In this document: piece by piece, positions 31,706 through 39,959 of the stretch
How positions within the stretch are numbered: the stretch's first letter is position 1
Layout: every line of letters starts with the position of its first letter
The notes under the pieces: model-generated
Told to the model about the DNA's origin: nothing
The model's input: only the letters and a program-made list of their open reading frames with translations
The model's database searches: none
Assembly (NCBI RefSeq): GCF_003254055.1
Contig: NZ_QKZT01000001.1
Location: forward strand, 186,001-250,000
Reading direction: 5' to 3'
Source of the DNA: Algoriphagus chordae
GTDB taxonomy: Bacteria; Bacteroidota; Bacteroidia; Cytophagales; Cyclobacteriaceae
Length of the DNA: 64,000 nucleotides
Made by a program: the position numbers and the translations under genes

Positions 31706-33545
31706 TGTCATCCAACTCCTTCCCGATGCGATAGCTAATCAAATCGCAGCAGGAGAAGTAGTTCAAAGACCAGCTTCCGCACTCAAAGAACTTCTCGAAA
31801 ATGCGGTGGATGCTGGCGCTACCCAGGTGCAAGTGGTAGTGAAAGAATCAGGAAAACAGCTTATTCAAGTAATAGACAACGGTAAAGGTATGTCTGGCAC
31901 TGATGCTCGTATGAGTTTTGAGCGACATGCTACCTCCAAAATCCGGAGTTCTTCGGATCTTTTTTCTATCAGAACTTTCGGATTTCGTGGTGAGGCTTTG
32001 GCATCTATAGCAGCAGTAGCTCAGGTAGAACTTAAAACCCGCCAAGCTGAAGCTGAATTGGGGACTTTGATCCAAATCGAAGGCTCGGAAGTGAAAAAAC
32101 AAGAGCCTTTTGCAGGGAATGTAGGGACATCAGTTTCTATGAAGAATCTCTTTTATAACGTTCCTGCACGTAGAAATTTCCTAAAATCAAATCCTGTAGA
32201 AATGCGCCACATCGTGGATGAATTTCAGCGGGTAGCACTTTCATATCCTGAAATTGGTTTTTCCCTTTTTCAGCAAGATCTGGAGGTTTATAGCCTCACG
32301 CCAGGTAAACTCAGTCATAGAATTGTAGGGATTTTTGGTAAAAATTACCAAGGACAACTGGTGCCTTGTGAGGAACTTACTCCACATATCAATGTGAAAG
32401 GCTATATAGGTAAGCCTGAAAATGCCAAGAAAACCCGAGGTGAGCAGTTTTTCTTTGTGAACAATCGCTTCATCAAAAGTAGCTACCTCAATCATGCAGT
32501 AAGCACAGCTTTCGATGGACTGCTGCAACCGGATCAGCATCCATTCTATGTGCTTTTCTTAGAAATCGACCCTTCCCATATTGATATCAATGTTCATCCG
32601 ACTAAGACCGAAATCAAGTTTGACGACGAGCGGACGATCTATGCTGTACTTCGATCTGCTGTAAAGCAAGCTCTGGGCGCGCATCATGTAGTGCCCTCAT
32701 TGGATTTTAGTTTGGATGTGAATTTCAATGAAAAGTGGGATAAGGATCCAGAGAAAAAAGCACAGGTGGATAGAGAGTACAGCTACAAATCATTCAATAC
32801 TCCAGAATTCAAGCAGGCTAGCACATCTGGCTGGGAAAAACTATTTGAAGGGGGTCAACAAACAAATAGAGAAATCAATCGATCTAGCCAAACTGAAGAA
32901 ACAGAAGTATTAACTTTTGAAAGTAGGGCCAAGCCAGATGAAGCCACTGAGTTTATTCCTAGGCCCCGAGAGACCGAATCCACAGGAGCGACCTTTCAGG
33001 TAGAGTTGAGCTATGTGATTGCCCAGATGTCCACAGGTTTTCTGATCATAGACCAGCAGACAGCCCATGAGCGGATATTGTACGAGCGCTATTTGCGCCA
33101 GTTGACACTCGCTCAGGGCACTTCCCAGCAATGTCTTTTTCCCCCGACTATCAATCTCGGCCCATCTGACTTTGCTTTGGTGATGGATATCATGCCAGAG
33201 CTGCACAGTTTGGGATTTATGGTTTCTGAGTTTGGCAAAGACACCGTTATCATTCAGGGTGTGCCAGCTGATATTCCAGTCAAAAATGAAAAGGAGCTTT
33301 TCGAAGGGCTTCTAGAGCAATACAAACATTTCAAAAGTGAGCTTTCGCTCGACACTAGAGAAAATCTAGCGCGTTCTTTGGCGCGAAAATCGTCCTTGAA
33401 AAAAGGGCAAAAACTAAATTCACAAGAAATGGAAACTCTAGTTGGGCAGCTTTTTGCCTGTCAAACGCCAAATTACGGCTTGGGAGGAAACAAAACATTC
33501 GTGAAATTAGATTTAAGCAGTATTCATTCATTCTTCGGAAAATAG
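31698..33545 (+). CDS. mutL: DNA mismatch repair protein MutL
   Basis: 615 residues. The N-terminal GHKL ATPase is intact: IAAGEVVQRPASALKELLENAVDAG (split across 17-40, catalytic Glu in KELLEN), DNGKGM (60-65), RHATSKI and TFGFRGEALASI (about 92-103). A transducer domain (about 210-330), a variable linker (about 335-430) and a dimerisation domain follow. In the C-domain the endonuclease motif DQHAxxERxxxE reads DQQTAHERILYE, so the His is Gln, and the final metal motif reads CQTPNYGL, with no CPHGRP. Acts in methyl-independent or MutS-directed repair; nuclease activity uncertain. Second gene of its operon. Confidence 0.97.
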   Translation: MSDVIQLLPDAIANQIAAGEVVQRPASALKELLENAVDAGATQVQVVVKESGKQLIQVIDNGKGMSGTDARMSFERHATSKIRSSSDLFSIRTFGFRGEALASIAAVAQVELKTRQAEAELGTLIQIEGSEVKKQEPFAGNVGTSVSMKNLFYNVPARRNFLKSNPVEMRHIVDEFQRVALSYPEIGFSLFQQDLEVYSLTPGKLSHRIVGIFGKNYQGQLVPCEELTPHINVKGYIGKPENAKKTRGEQFFFVNNRFIKSSYLNHAVSTAFDGLLQPDQHPFYVLFLEIDPSHIDINVHPTKTEIKFDDERTIYAVLRSAVKQALGAHHVVPSLDFSLDVNFNEKWDKDPEKKAQVDREYSYKSFNTPEFKQASTSGWEKLFEGGQQTNREINRSSQTEETEVLTFESRAKPDEATEFIPRPRETESTGATFQVELSYVIAQMSTGFLIIDQQTAHERILYERYLRQLTLAQGTSQQCLFPPTINLGPSDFALVMDIMPELHSLGFMVSEFGKDTVIIQGVPADIPVKNEKELFEGLLEQYKHFKSELSLDTRENLARSLARKSSLKKGQKLNSQEMETLVGQLFACQTPNYGLGGNKTFVKLDLSSIHSFFGK

Positions 33546-33546
33546 C

Positions 33547-34338
33547 ATGTTTAGAAATATTACTCCAGTAGTCAAAAACCTACTTATTATCAATGTGGGA
33601 CTGCTTATCGTCTCGCAGTTTATCTTTCCTCAGTTGAATGATTGGTTTGCGCTTTATTACATTCATAGCCCACACTTCAAGCCTTTTCAGTTTCTGACCT
33701 ACATGTTTATGCATGCGGATTTCTGGCACTTGTTCGGCAATATGTTTGGGCTTTTAATCTTCGGGCCATTGCTAGAGCAGTTTTTGGGGCCAAAGAAATT
33801 GTTGATTCTATGGATGGTTTGTGGCGTAGGTTCAGGGGTTCTATACTCAGGATATACTGCTTACCGAATGAATAGTCTGGAGGAAAAAGTGGCGATGTTC
33901 CAAAACAACCCTGATCCAGATTCCTTCAATAAATTGGTGTTGGAAAACCGTGGCTTCTTCCAAAGTTCAGTATTTGATTTTGTAGATGCCTATAGTCGCA
34001 ATCCAAATGATCCAAATAAAATCAGTCAGGCTAAGCAGACGCTGGATGCAATTCTGGAGATTCAAGGCAATGTTCCAATGGTGGGTGCCTCAGGCGCTCT
34101 ATTCGGGGTTTTGATCGCATTTGCCATGCTTTTCCCCAATACGCAATTGTTCTTGCTCTTCCCGCCGATACCGATCAAGGCAAAATATATGGTGCTTTTC
34201 TATAGCCTTTATACTATATATAACGTATTTGTGAATAATCCGCTAGACAACGTAGCTCACTTTGCCCACCTCAGCGGATTGGTGATAGGCGGAGTGTTGG
34301 TTTATTTCTGGAAAAAAGACAGAAACAGTTTTTATTAA
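33547..34338 (+). CDS. Rhomboid family intramembrane serine protease (first of two)
   Basis: 263 residues with six hydrophobic helices. The catalytic serine is S182 in MVGASGALFG and the histidine is in DNVAHFAHLSG (H238 or H241). HADFWHLFGNMFGLLIFG (56-73) is the L1-loop/TM2 motif with the conserved HxxxN. An unusual soluble insertion of about 70 residues (105-175, charged, EEKVAMFQNNPDPDSFN) separates TM3 from the catalytic helix. It starts 1 bp after the mutL stop. Cleaves single-pass membrane substrates within the bilayer; substrate unknown. Confidence 0.93.
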   Translation: MFRNITPVVKNLLIINVGLLIVSQFIFPQLNDWFALYYIHSPHFKPFQFLTYMFMHADFWHLFGNMFGLLIFGPLLEQFLGPKKLLILWMVCGVGSGVLYSGYTAYRMNSLEEKVAMFQNNPDPDSFNKLVLENRGFFQSSVFDFVDAYSRNPNDPNKISQAKQTLDAILEIQGNVPMVGASGALFGVLIAFAMLFPNTQLFLLFPPIPIKAKYMVLFYSLYTIYNVFVNNPLDNVAHFAHLSGLVIGGVLVYFWKKDRNSFY

Positions 34339-34340
34339 TT

Positions 34341-35279
34341 ATGTACGGTAACTTTTGGGACAATCTTCGGAACGCTTTTAAACACAGCGACAACAGCCTT
34401 TACAAGCTGATTGCAATCAACATCTTGGTGTTTTTTGTGGTGCTGGTGTTTAGGGTATTTATGACCATCGGCGGTTTGGGAGACTTATATTCCTCTGCTC
34501 TTTCCCTTTTGATGATGCCGGCATCTCTGCCAAGATTAGCATCCCAACCTTGGAGCATCTTTACTTACATGTTTTTGCACGAAGGGATACTACATATCCT
34601 CTTCAATATGCTTTTCTTATTCTGGTTTGGTCAGTTGATTCATCAGTTTTTGGGAAGCAGGAAACTTGCTAATCTCTATATTTTGGGAGGTTTATCAGGT
34701 GCGCTTTTTTACGTACTGATTTATAACTTATCTCCTTATTTCAACACCAATTTGGACTCCTCGCTGATGCTAGGAGCCAGCGCTGGAGTTTTCGCCATAG
34801 TGGTAGGAGCGGCGACACTTTCACCCAATACCACCTTCTTTTTGATTCTACTGGGTCCCGTAAAAATCAAGTACATCGCGATTTTCTATGTGATTTTATC
34901 CTTTGCCAATTCTGCTGGCGCAAATGCAGGGGGAGAGTTAGCACACTTAGGAGGAGCACTTTTAGGTTACTTATATGTTGTGCAGCTGCGCAAAGGAAAT
35001 GATTGGGGAATACCTGTTCAGAAAGTTGGGATCTTCTTTGAGGATCTATTCTCGGGGCGAAAAAGTAACGTAAAAGTCTCCTATCGCAAATCTAAAACCT
35101 CCAGCGGAGGAGGCTTCTCTTCCTTCAAAAAGACTCCAAAATCAACCCCTGCATCTAATAGCACTGAGGAAGCAACTCAGGAGGAAATCGATAAGATCTT
35201 GGACAAAATAGCTGATCGAGGTTATGAGGCGCTGAATAAAGACGAAAAGAGAAAGCTATTTGAGTTTTCGAAGAAGTAA
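34341..35279 (+). CDS. Rhomboid family intramembrane serine protease (second of two)
   Basis: 312 residues. Catalytic serine S147 in MLGASAGVFA, histidine H202 in GGELAHLGGALLG, and the HEGILHILFNMLFLFWFG motif (80-97). After the six-helix core a C-terminal cytoplasmic tail of about 90 residues (221-312) carries a Ser/Thr/Lys-rich stretch and ends in DRGYEALNKDEKRKLFEFSKK, the C-terminal helix seen in many Bacteroidota rhomboids. It starts 2 bp after the first rhomboid stop. The two are only distantly alike, so this looks like an old duplication or two separate subfamilies. Confidence 0.93.
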   Translation: MYGNFWDNLRNAFKHSDNSLYKLIAINILVFFVVLVFRVFMTIGGLGDLYSSALSLLMMPASLPRLASQPWSIFTYMFLHEGILHILFNMLFLFWFGQLIHQFLGSRKLANLYILGGLSGALFYVLIYNLSPYFNTNLDSSLMLGASAGVFAIVVGAATLSPNTTFFLILLGPVKIKYIAIFYVILSFANSAGANAGGELAHLGGALLGYLYVVQLRKGNDWGIPVQKVGIFFEDLFSGRKSNVKVSYRKSKTSSGGGFSSFKKTPKSTPASNSTEEATQEEIDKILDKIADRGYEALNKDEKRKLFEFSKK

Positions 35280-35493
35280 TAAAGTATTAAGCAGTTAGAC
35301 TTAAGATACTACTCACTTGCGGCTAATTATCTATGGGACTAAATACTTGTTTTACTAACCGATCCTAAATCTAGGTCTGAGTACCCATCCAATAATTAAT
35401 TTTTAATTCGCCTCAATACCTGACTAGCGAACCGAAATAAAGTTGGATTTTTGCGGCTCGAAGTTTCTCGAAATTGATAACATGAATTCTTAG

Positions 35494-36096
35494 ATGGATT
35501 TACAATACGGATTAGAACTAGTTGGGACTTTTGTGTTTGCGATCTCAGGGGCACTGGCGATACGTGAGCGAGAGCATGATATGTTTGGAGCGGGATTTAC
35601 AGGCTTTATCACCGCGATTGGTGGAGGTACACTTAGAGATATTTTGCTGGATAGCTATCCATTAGTATGGGTTGATGATGTATGGTTCCTCTATGCAATT
35701 TTAGTAGGAGTTTTGGCGGCATTTACTTTTCCCAAATTTCTGAGCGAGCTCCGAAGGACCTTCTTCCTTTTTGATACGCTGGGAATAGCATTTTTCACTG
35801 TGCTAGGAGTAGAAAAAGCTCTTAATCTCGGTATGAGACCTGAGATAGCGGCGATCATGGGAATGTTTTCTGCCGTAATGGGCGGGGTGATTCGAGATAC
35901 GCTGACCAACGAAATTCCGATTCTTTTCCGAAAAGAAGTCTATGCCTCAGCCTGCTTAGCAGGAGCAATCGTTTATTTAATTCTCAATTCTTACGAAGTC
36001 TCTAGAGATATCAATTTGTTGATTTCAATTGCTGTGATCATAGCAATTCGAATGCTTTCTATGAAGTATAAAATTAGCTTGCCGAGGTTGGACTAG
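35494..36096 (+). CDS. TRIC-type cation channel family protein (UPF0126)
   Basis: 200 residues, seven hydrophobic helices formed by an internal duplication: GGGTLRDILLD (about 48-58) in the first half and GGVIRDTLTNEIP (about 131-143) in the second. These paired glycine-arginine signatures define the trimeric intracellular cation channel/UPF0126 family, which conducts K+ and related cations in structural studies of prokaryotic homologues. Physiological role in bacteria is unsettled. It is a single gene between the rhomboid operon (215 bp upstream, no clear promoter) and a convergent methyltransferase-like gene. Confidence 0.92.
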   Translation: MDLQYGLELVGTFVFAISGALAIREREHDMFGAGFTGFITAIGGGTLRDILLDSYPLVWVDDVWFLYAILVGVLAAFTFPKFLSELRRTFFLFDTLGIAFFTVLGVEKALNLGMRPEIAAIMGMFSAVMGGVIRDTLTNEIPILFRKEVYASACLAGAIVYLILNSYEVSRDINLLISIAVIIAIRMLSMKYKISLPRLD

Positions 36097-36134
36097 CTCA
36101 ATGTTAAATTGCCAAGACTAATCCTGGCTCAGGC

Positions 36135-36713
36135 CTACCATAACCTTGGAATCAGCGGAGGAACTTCAGTCTTGTATTTTTGATAGCTTTCGCCAAATTG
36201 ATGAACTAGATTTTTTTCCTCAAAATATATCCCAAACGGTAAATAGAGCAATAGACAGCCTAGATGAACAGCAGAGCTCACTGATCCTGAAAAAAGAAAA
36301 TAGCCTAGAAAAATCAAGATCAGTCCGGCGTACAGGGGATGACGTATCCTTGAATACAGGCCTGTAGTGACCAATTCCTCCGATACTTCTTGCTTGGGGA
36401 TAAGTCCTAGAAAGTTTTTGAGCGAGTATTTTTTACTTGATTTGGTAGCGATGATCGTCCCGAATCCTGCAAACATATATCCTAGATAAGTCGTCAGCTC
36501 AGATTTCGGTATCAAAATCTCAGTTGGGATCAGCAGTGCCTGGATCATGATACCTAGAAAAAGCAGGATAGCAATCAATGTGTATGCTAAGCGATACCAT
36601 TTGTAGGCATTTCCCAATTTTCCCTCCAGAATTCTTTTTAACTTGGATGCAGCCAGAAATGAATGAAGCGTGTAAAATATGATCCAGCTGAGCGCTAGCA
36701 AAACATAATTCAT
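36135..36713 (-). CDS. Isoprenylcysteine carboxyl methyltransferase-like membrane protein
   Basis: 192 residues with five or six membrane helices. The C-terminal half carries the ICMT/PEMT-type SAM-binding signature: TTGLYSRIRHPLYAGLIL (about 117-134) and EEKNLVHQFGESYQKYKTEVP then PLIPRLW (about 164-192). Known relatives methylate prenylcysteines or phospholipids; in bacteria the substrate is usually unknown. The length and NnrU-like first half fit a small bacterial member. It converges with the TRIC gene and is divergent from the saccharopine dehydrogenase-like gene, with 35 bp between starts. Confidence 0.87.
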   Translation of the reverse strand: MNYVLLALSWIIFYTLHSFLAASKLKRILEGKLGNAYKWYRLAYTLIAILLFLGIMIQALLIPTEILIPKSELTTYLGYMFAGFGTIIATKSSKKYSLKNFLGLIPKQEVSEELVTTGLYSRIRHPLYAGLILIFLGYFLFSGSVSSAVHLGCLLLYLPFGIYFEEKNLVHQFGESYQKYKTEVPPLIPRLW

Positions 36714-36748
36714 TGGGTATATTAAATTTCGGAGTAACTATAATTTAC

Positions 36749-37957
36749 ATGAAAATCGGAATAATCCGCGAAGGAAAAAACCCTCCTGACAAACGAGTTC
36801 CTTTTACACCAGAGCAGCTGAAAGCTATTCAGGAACAATATGTCGGCAAAATTGCTATTCAAGTACAATCCAGTCCATTTCGTGCCTATTCGGATCAGGA
36901 GTTTCTTGAAGCTGGAATTAATGTATTTGAAGATATTTCCGATTGTGATGTGCTTTTCGGAGTGAAAGAAGTGCCGGTGGATCAGTTGATACCAGGAAAG
37001 ACCTATTTTTTCTTTTCGCATACGATCAAGAAACAAGCCTACAACAAGAAACTTCTTCGGGCGGTTTTGGACAAAAATATTCGATTGATAGATTACGAAG
37101 TCCTGAAGGATGAGGCAGGCAATCGCGTGGTCGCATTTGGAAGATGGGCAGGAATAATCGGCGCATATAATGCTTTTTGGACCTATGGAAAGAAGACCGA
37201 TCTCTTTGATATAAAGCGGGCTAATGAATGTGTAGATCTACAAGATCTTCATTTAGAGCTTTCCAAAGTGCAGCTACCGCCTGTTAAAATTATCCTAACA
37301 GGCTCGGGTCGTGTAGGCAATGGGGCTATGGAGGTCCTGAAATCCTTGAAGATTCGCGAAGTTTCGGCTCATGATTTTTTGCATCTATATTATGATGAGC
37401 CAGTGTATGTGAAGTTGAGCTCTTCGGATTACAATCGTCGTAAGTCAGATGGAGGCTTCGATAGAGAGGAATTCTACGCCTCTCCAGAGCGATATGAAAG
37501 TCATTTTCAGAAATTTGCTGAAGCAGGGGAAATACTGATTTCAGGAGCTTATTGGGATCCTGATGCTCCACGTCTTTTTGACATAAAGGACATTGCTGCT
37601 GATGATTTTCAACTTTCGGTGATAGCGGATATCAGTTGCGATATAGCTGGATCTATTCCTACCACTCTGAGTTCATCCAGCATATCTGATCCAGTATATG
37701 ACGTAGATCGGCAAAGCGGCAAAAAAATCCCAGCTTTTGGAAGTCAGACTAGTATCTCGGTTATGGCCATTGACAATTTGCCTTGCGAACTTCCACGTGA
37801 ATCCAGCAGAGAGTTTGGAATTCAATTGACCAAATGGGTGATTCCAGCGCTTTTGGAAGAAAACTCCGGAATCCTAGAGCGTGCTACCATTGCTCGAGAT
37901 GGAGATCTTACTATTGAGTTTATATACTTGACAGATTTTATAAACGAGCATGAATAA
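36749..37957 (+). CDS. NAD(P)-dependent oxidoreductase, saccharopine/alanine dehydrogenase-like
   Basis: 402 residues from the ATG at 36749 (MKIGIIREGKNPPDKRVPFT); the frame opens at 36713 but that extension would overlap the divergent gene. The N-terminal AlaDh_PNT domain contains the RVPFTPEQ substrate loop (about 16-23) and FFFSHTIKKQ (about 89-98). The Rossmann motif ILTGSGRVGNGAMEVL lies at about 183-198, and SCDIAGSIPTT near 295-305 is typical of lysine-pathway saccharopine dehydrogenases. Direction (lysine degradation or another amino acid) is not known. It overlaps deoC by 8 bp. Confidence 0.85.
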   Translation: MKIGIIREGKNPPDKRVPFTPEQLKAIQEQYVGKIAIQVQSSPFRAYSDQEFLEAGINVFEDISDCDVLFGVKEVPVDQLIPGKTYFFFSHTIKKQAYNKKLLRAVLDKNIRLIDYEVLKDEAGNRVVAFGRWAGIIGAYNAFWTYGKKTDLFDIKRANECVDLQDLHLELSKVQLPPVKIILTGSGRVGNGAMEVLKSLKIREVSAHDFLHLYYDEPVYVKLSSSDYNRRKSDGGFDREEFYASPERYESHFQKFAEAGEILISGAYWDPDAPRLFDIKDIAADDFQLSVIADISCDIAGSIPTTLSSSSISDPVYDVDRQSGKKIPAFGSQTSISVMAIDNLPCELPRESSREFGIQLTKWVIPALLEENSGILERATIARDGDLTIEFIYLTDFINEHE

Positions 37958-38609
37958 GTTAAATCGTTTTTTGGAATCCACGCTTTTGAAACCTACCATG
38001 ACTGGTGCAGATGTGGATGTTCTGGTCAAAGAGGCTATTGAAGAGCAGTTTGTCGGGGTTTGCGTTCCTCCCTTTTGGCTCAAAAAAGTAAGGAGAGAGC
38101 TAGGTGAAGCTGATGTCCAGCTAGTGACTGTCATCGGATTTCCTTTTGGCTATACGGATACGGCTACCAAGGTATTTGAGACTCAAGAAGCAATCCGTCA
38201 AGGAGCAGACGAGTTGGATCTGGTTTGGTCACAGACGGCCTATCAGTCTGGGATGAACTGGCCAAAAATCGAAATTGCTCAAATCGCTAAGATTTGCCAT
38301 GAAGAAGAGCGAATCTTGAAGGTTATTATTGAAACAGCCAATCTAGATGAAAAGCAACTTATAGAGGCTTGCTTGATCTGTGAAGATGCTGGAGCTGACT
38401 TTGTGAAAACTTCCACAGGTTATGCTGCTTCCGGTGCCAAGGTGGAAGATATCCAATTGATGCGTGAGAATTTGTCTTCTTCGGTTGGTATCAAAGCTAG
38501 TGGAGGGATCAAAACGCTGGATTTTGCGCTAGCCCTGATTAAAGCAGGAGCAGACCGAATTGGTACGAGTTCAGCCAAAGCATTGATGAATGCTTGGAGA
38601 AATTCTTAA
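37950..38609 (+). CDS. deoC: Deoxyribose-phosphate aldolase
   Basis: 219 residues, DERA family TIM barrel. Converts 2-deoxyribose-5-phosphate to glyceraldehyde-3-phosphate and acetaldehyde. Visible motifs: TLLKPTMT near the start, VIGFPFGYT (about 64-72), ELDLVW (about 89), the Schiff-base Lys in DFVKTSTGYAASGA (about 150-163) and the second Lys in GIKASGGIKT (about 178-187). It starts within the end of the oxidoreductase gene (ATGAATAA), so translation is coupled. That pairing of a nucleoside-salvage aldolase with a lysine-type dehydrogenase is not an obvious pathway. Confidence 0.96.
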   Translation: MNKLNRFLESTLLKPTMTGADVDVLVKEAIEEQFVGVCVPPFWLKKVRRELGEADVQLVTVIGFPFGYTDTATKVFETQEAIRQGADELDLVWSQTAYQSGMNWPKIEIAQIAKICHEEERILKVIIETANLDEKQLIEACLICEDAGADFVKTSTGYAASGAKVEDIQLMRENLSSSVGIKASGGIKTLDFALALIKAGADRIGTSSAKALMNAWRNS

Positions 38610-39715
38610 TCGTTGCTAAAGTAGATAAGCAAAAATGGAATGATAAAGAATGTCAACAGGATATAGGCGAAGCCCAAGAACCGACTTTTAACAGATGTTC
38701 TACCCATATACAAGGCCAAGGTCACCGGGATATTTCTCAATCTAGGAAATGGCAGAAAAATCATAGCCCCTATTAAATTGAAAAGGAAGTGAACTAGCGC
38801 TAGGGCTATTGCAGCCTCAGTTTTATAGATAGCAGCAATAGCAGCCGTGATGGTAGTACCGATATTGGCTCCGATGATAAAGGGGAAGGACTTTTTTACG
38901 GAGACCTTTTTGCTGGCGACTAAGGGCACTATGAGTGAGGTAGTGACAGTGCTGGATTGTACAGCAGCGGTGAAAAATGTCCCATAGATAAATGCCATGT
39001 AGGGATCTTTGAAAATCAACTTGTTGATATCTCGAAAACTATTTAATACAAATGCTTTGTAAACAGCTGTGGACAGGATTTTGATGGCAGCAAAAACTAG
39101 GAAGATCGAAAGTATCAGGGTCAGAAATGGAATATCAATCGTTGTAGTGATCCATTCTGTGATTGGTCTTGTAAACACCTTGTTGGAAACGATGGGACCA
39201 GAATAGCTATCACCCTTGATAAAAAGATGCGCAATTTTGATTGCTATATTAGAAAGGAAACCAAAATAGACCTCCAATGGTAACAAAACAATAACAGTGA
39301 AGATGTTAAAAATATCATGCAGCATGCCCGCGGAGAGTGCTCGCTTAAATTCTCTCTTGTTCATGATAAAGGAAAGTGAGACCAAAGTGGAAGTCAGCGT
39401 AGTTCCGATATTTGCGCCCATGACCATAGGTACTGCTTGTTCCAGACTGAGATGACCAGATGCGACGACAGCCACTACACTAGCAGTCACCGTGGAACTG
39501 CTCTGAATCAAGGCAGTCATCAACAATCCAATAAAAAGACTAACAAAGGGGTTTCTAGTAGCTAGAAGGATGTTTTCAGCTACCTCATTGTTCAGATGAC
39601 TCATTGCCACCGTGAGTAAATCTATCGCGAAGATGAATAGCATAAGCGCCAAAAGCATCATCAGATAGCTTTTAGTCTTATTCTCTTTGTCTTTTTCCAG
39701 CTCTAAGCTTTCCAT
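38606..39715 (-). CDS. Na/Pi cotransporter family protein
   Basis: 369 residues with an inverted-repeat membrane topology typical of the NptA/Na-Pi cotransporter II family (PF02690). The two QSS signature repeats are TALIQSSSTVTASVVAV (about 64-80) and TAAVQSSTVTTSLIVPLV (about 250-267), each followed by GANIGTT (about 99 and 284). It lacks the C-terminal PhoU domain of longer bacterial members. Predicted to import phosphate with Na+, substrate by family. The end overlaps the deoC stop by 4 bp (convergent). Divergent from a PiT-like permease, 244 bp away. Confidence 0.9.
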   Translation of the reverse strand: MESLELEKDKENKTKSYLMMLLALMLFIFAIDLLTVAMSHLNNEVAENILLATRNPFVSLFIGLLMTALIQSSSTVTASVVAVVASGHLSLEQAVPMVMGANIGTTLTSTLVSLSFIMNKREFKRALSAGMLHDIFNIFTVIVLLPLEVYFGFLSNIAIKIAHLFIKGDSYSGPIVSNKVFTRPITEWITTTIDIPFLTLILSIFLVFAAIKILSTAVYKAFVLNSFRDINKLIFKDPYMAFIYGTFFTAAVQSSTVTTSLIVPLVASKKVSVKKSFPFIIGANIGTTITAAIAAIYKTEAAIALALVHFLFNLIGAMIFLPFPRLRNIPVTLALYMGRTSVKSRFLGFAYILLTFFIIPFLLIYFSND

Positions 39716-39928
39716 CTACTTGATTCAGAATTTATTCTATTTACTAAATATTTTATTGGAGGATTGAGCAATTAAAAAAAAGGCTGATCTATTCTAGAAT
39801 CCAAATTTTTGATAAAATATTGAGCAAAATTTGAAATTTTTTTGCGAAAAACAAGACGAAACTATCTTTTAGAAGCTGAATTGTATTTACTTAACAATTT
39901 GATAATATGGAGAGAAACATATCTTCTT

Positions 39929-39936
39929 TAATTTTG
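39929..39936 (+). promoter_or_regulatory. -7 promoter element of the PiT-like permease gene
   Basis: TAATTTTG matches TAnnTTTG exactly, 23 bp before the start codon at 39960. The nearest upstream TTTG (39898) is spaced 27 bp away, too far to be a confident -33 element. Confidence 0.5.
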
Positions 39937-39959
39937 CGCGACCGACCAACAGCCAAATC

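Noticed and set aside
36713..36748. Longer N-terminus for the saccharopine dehydrogenase-like protein
   Set aside because: It would overlap the start of the divergent gene and the family begins at MKIGIIREGK.
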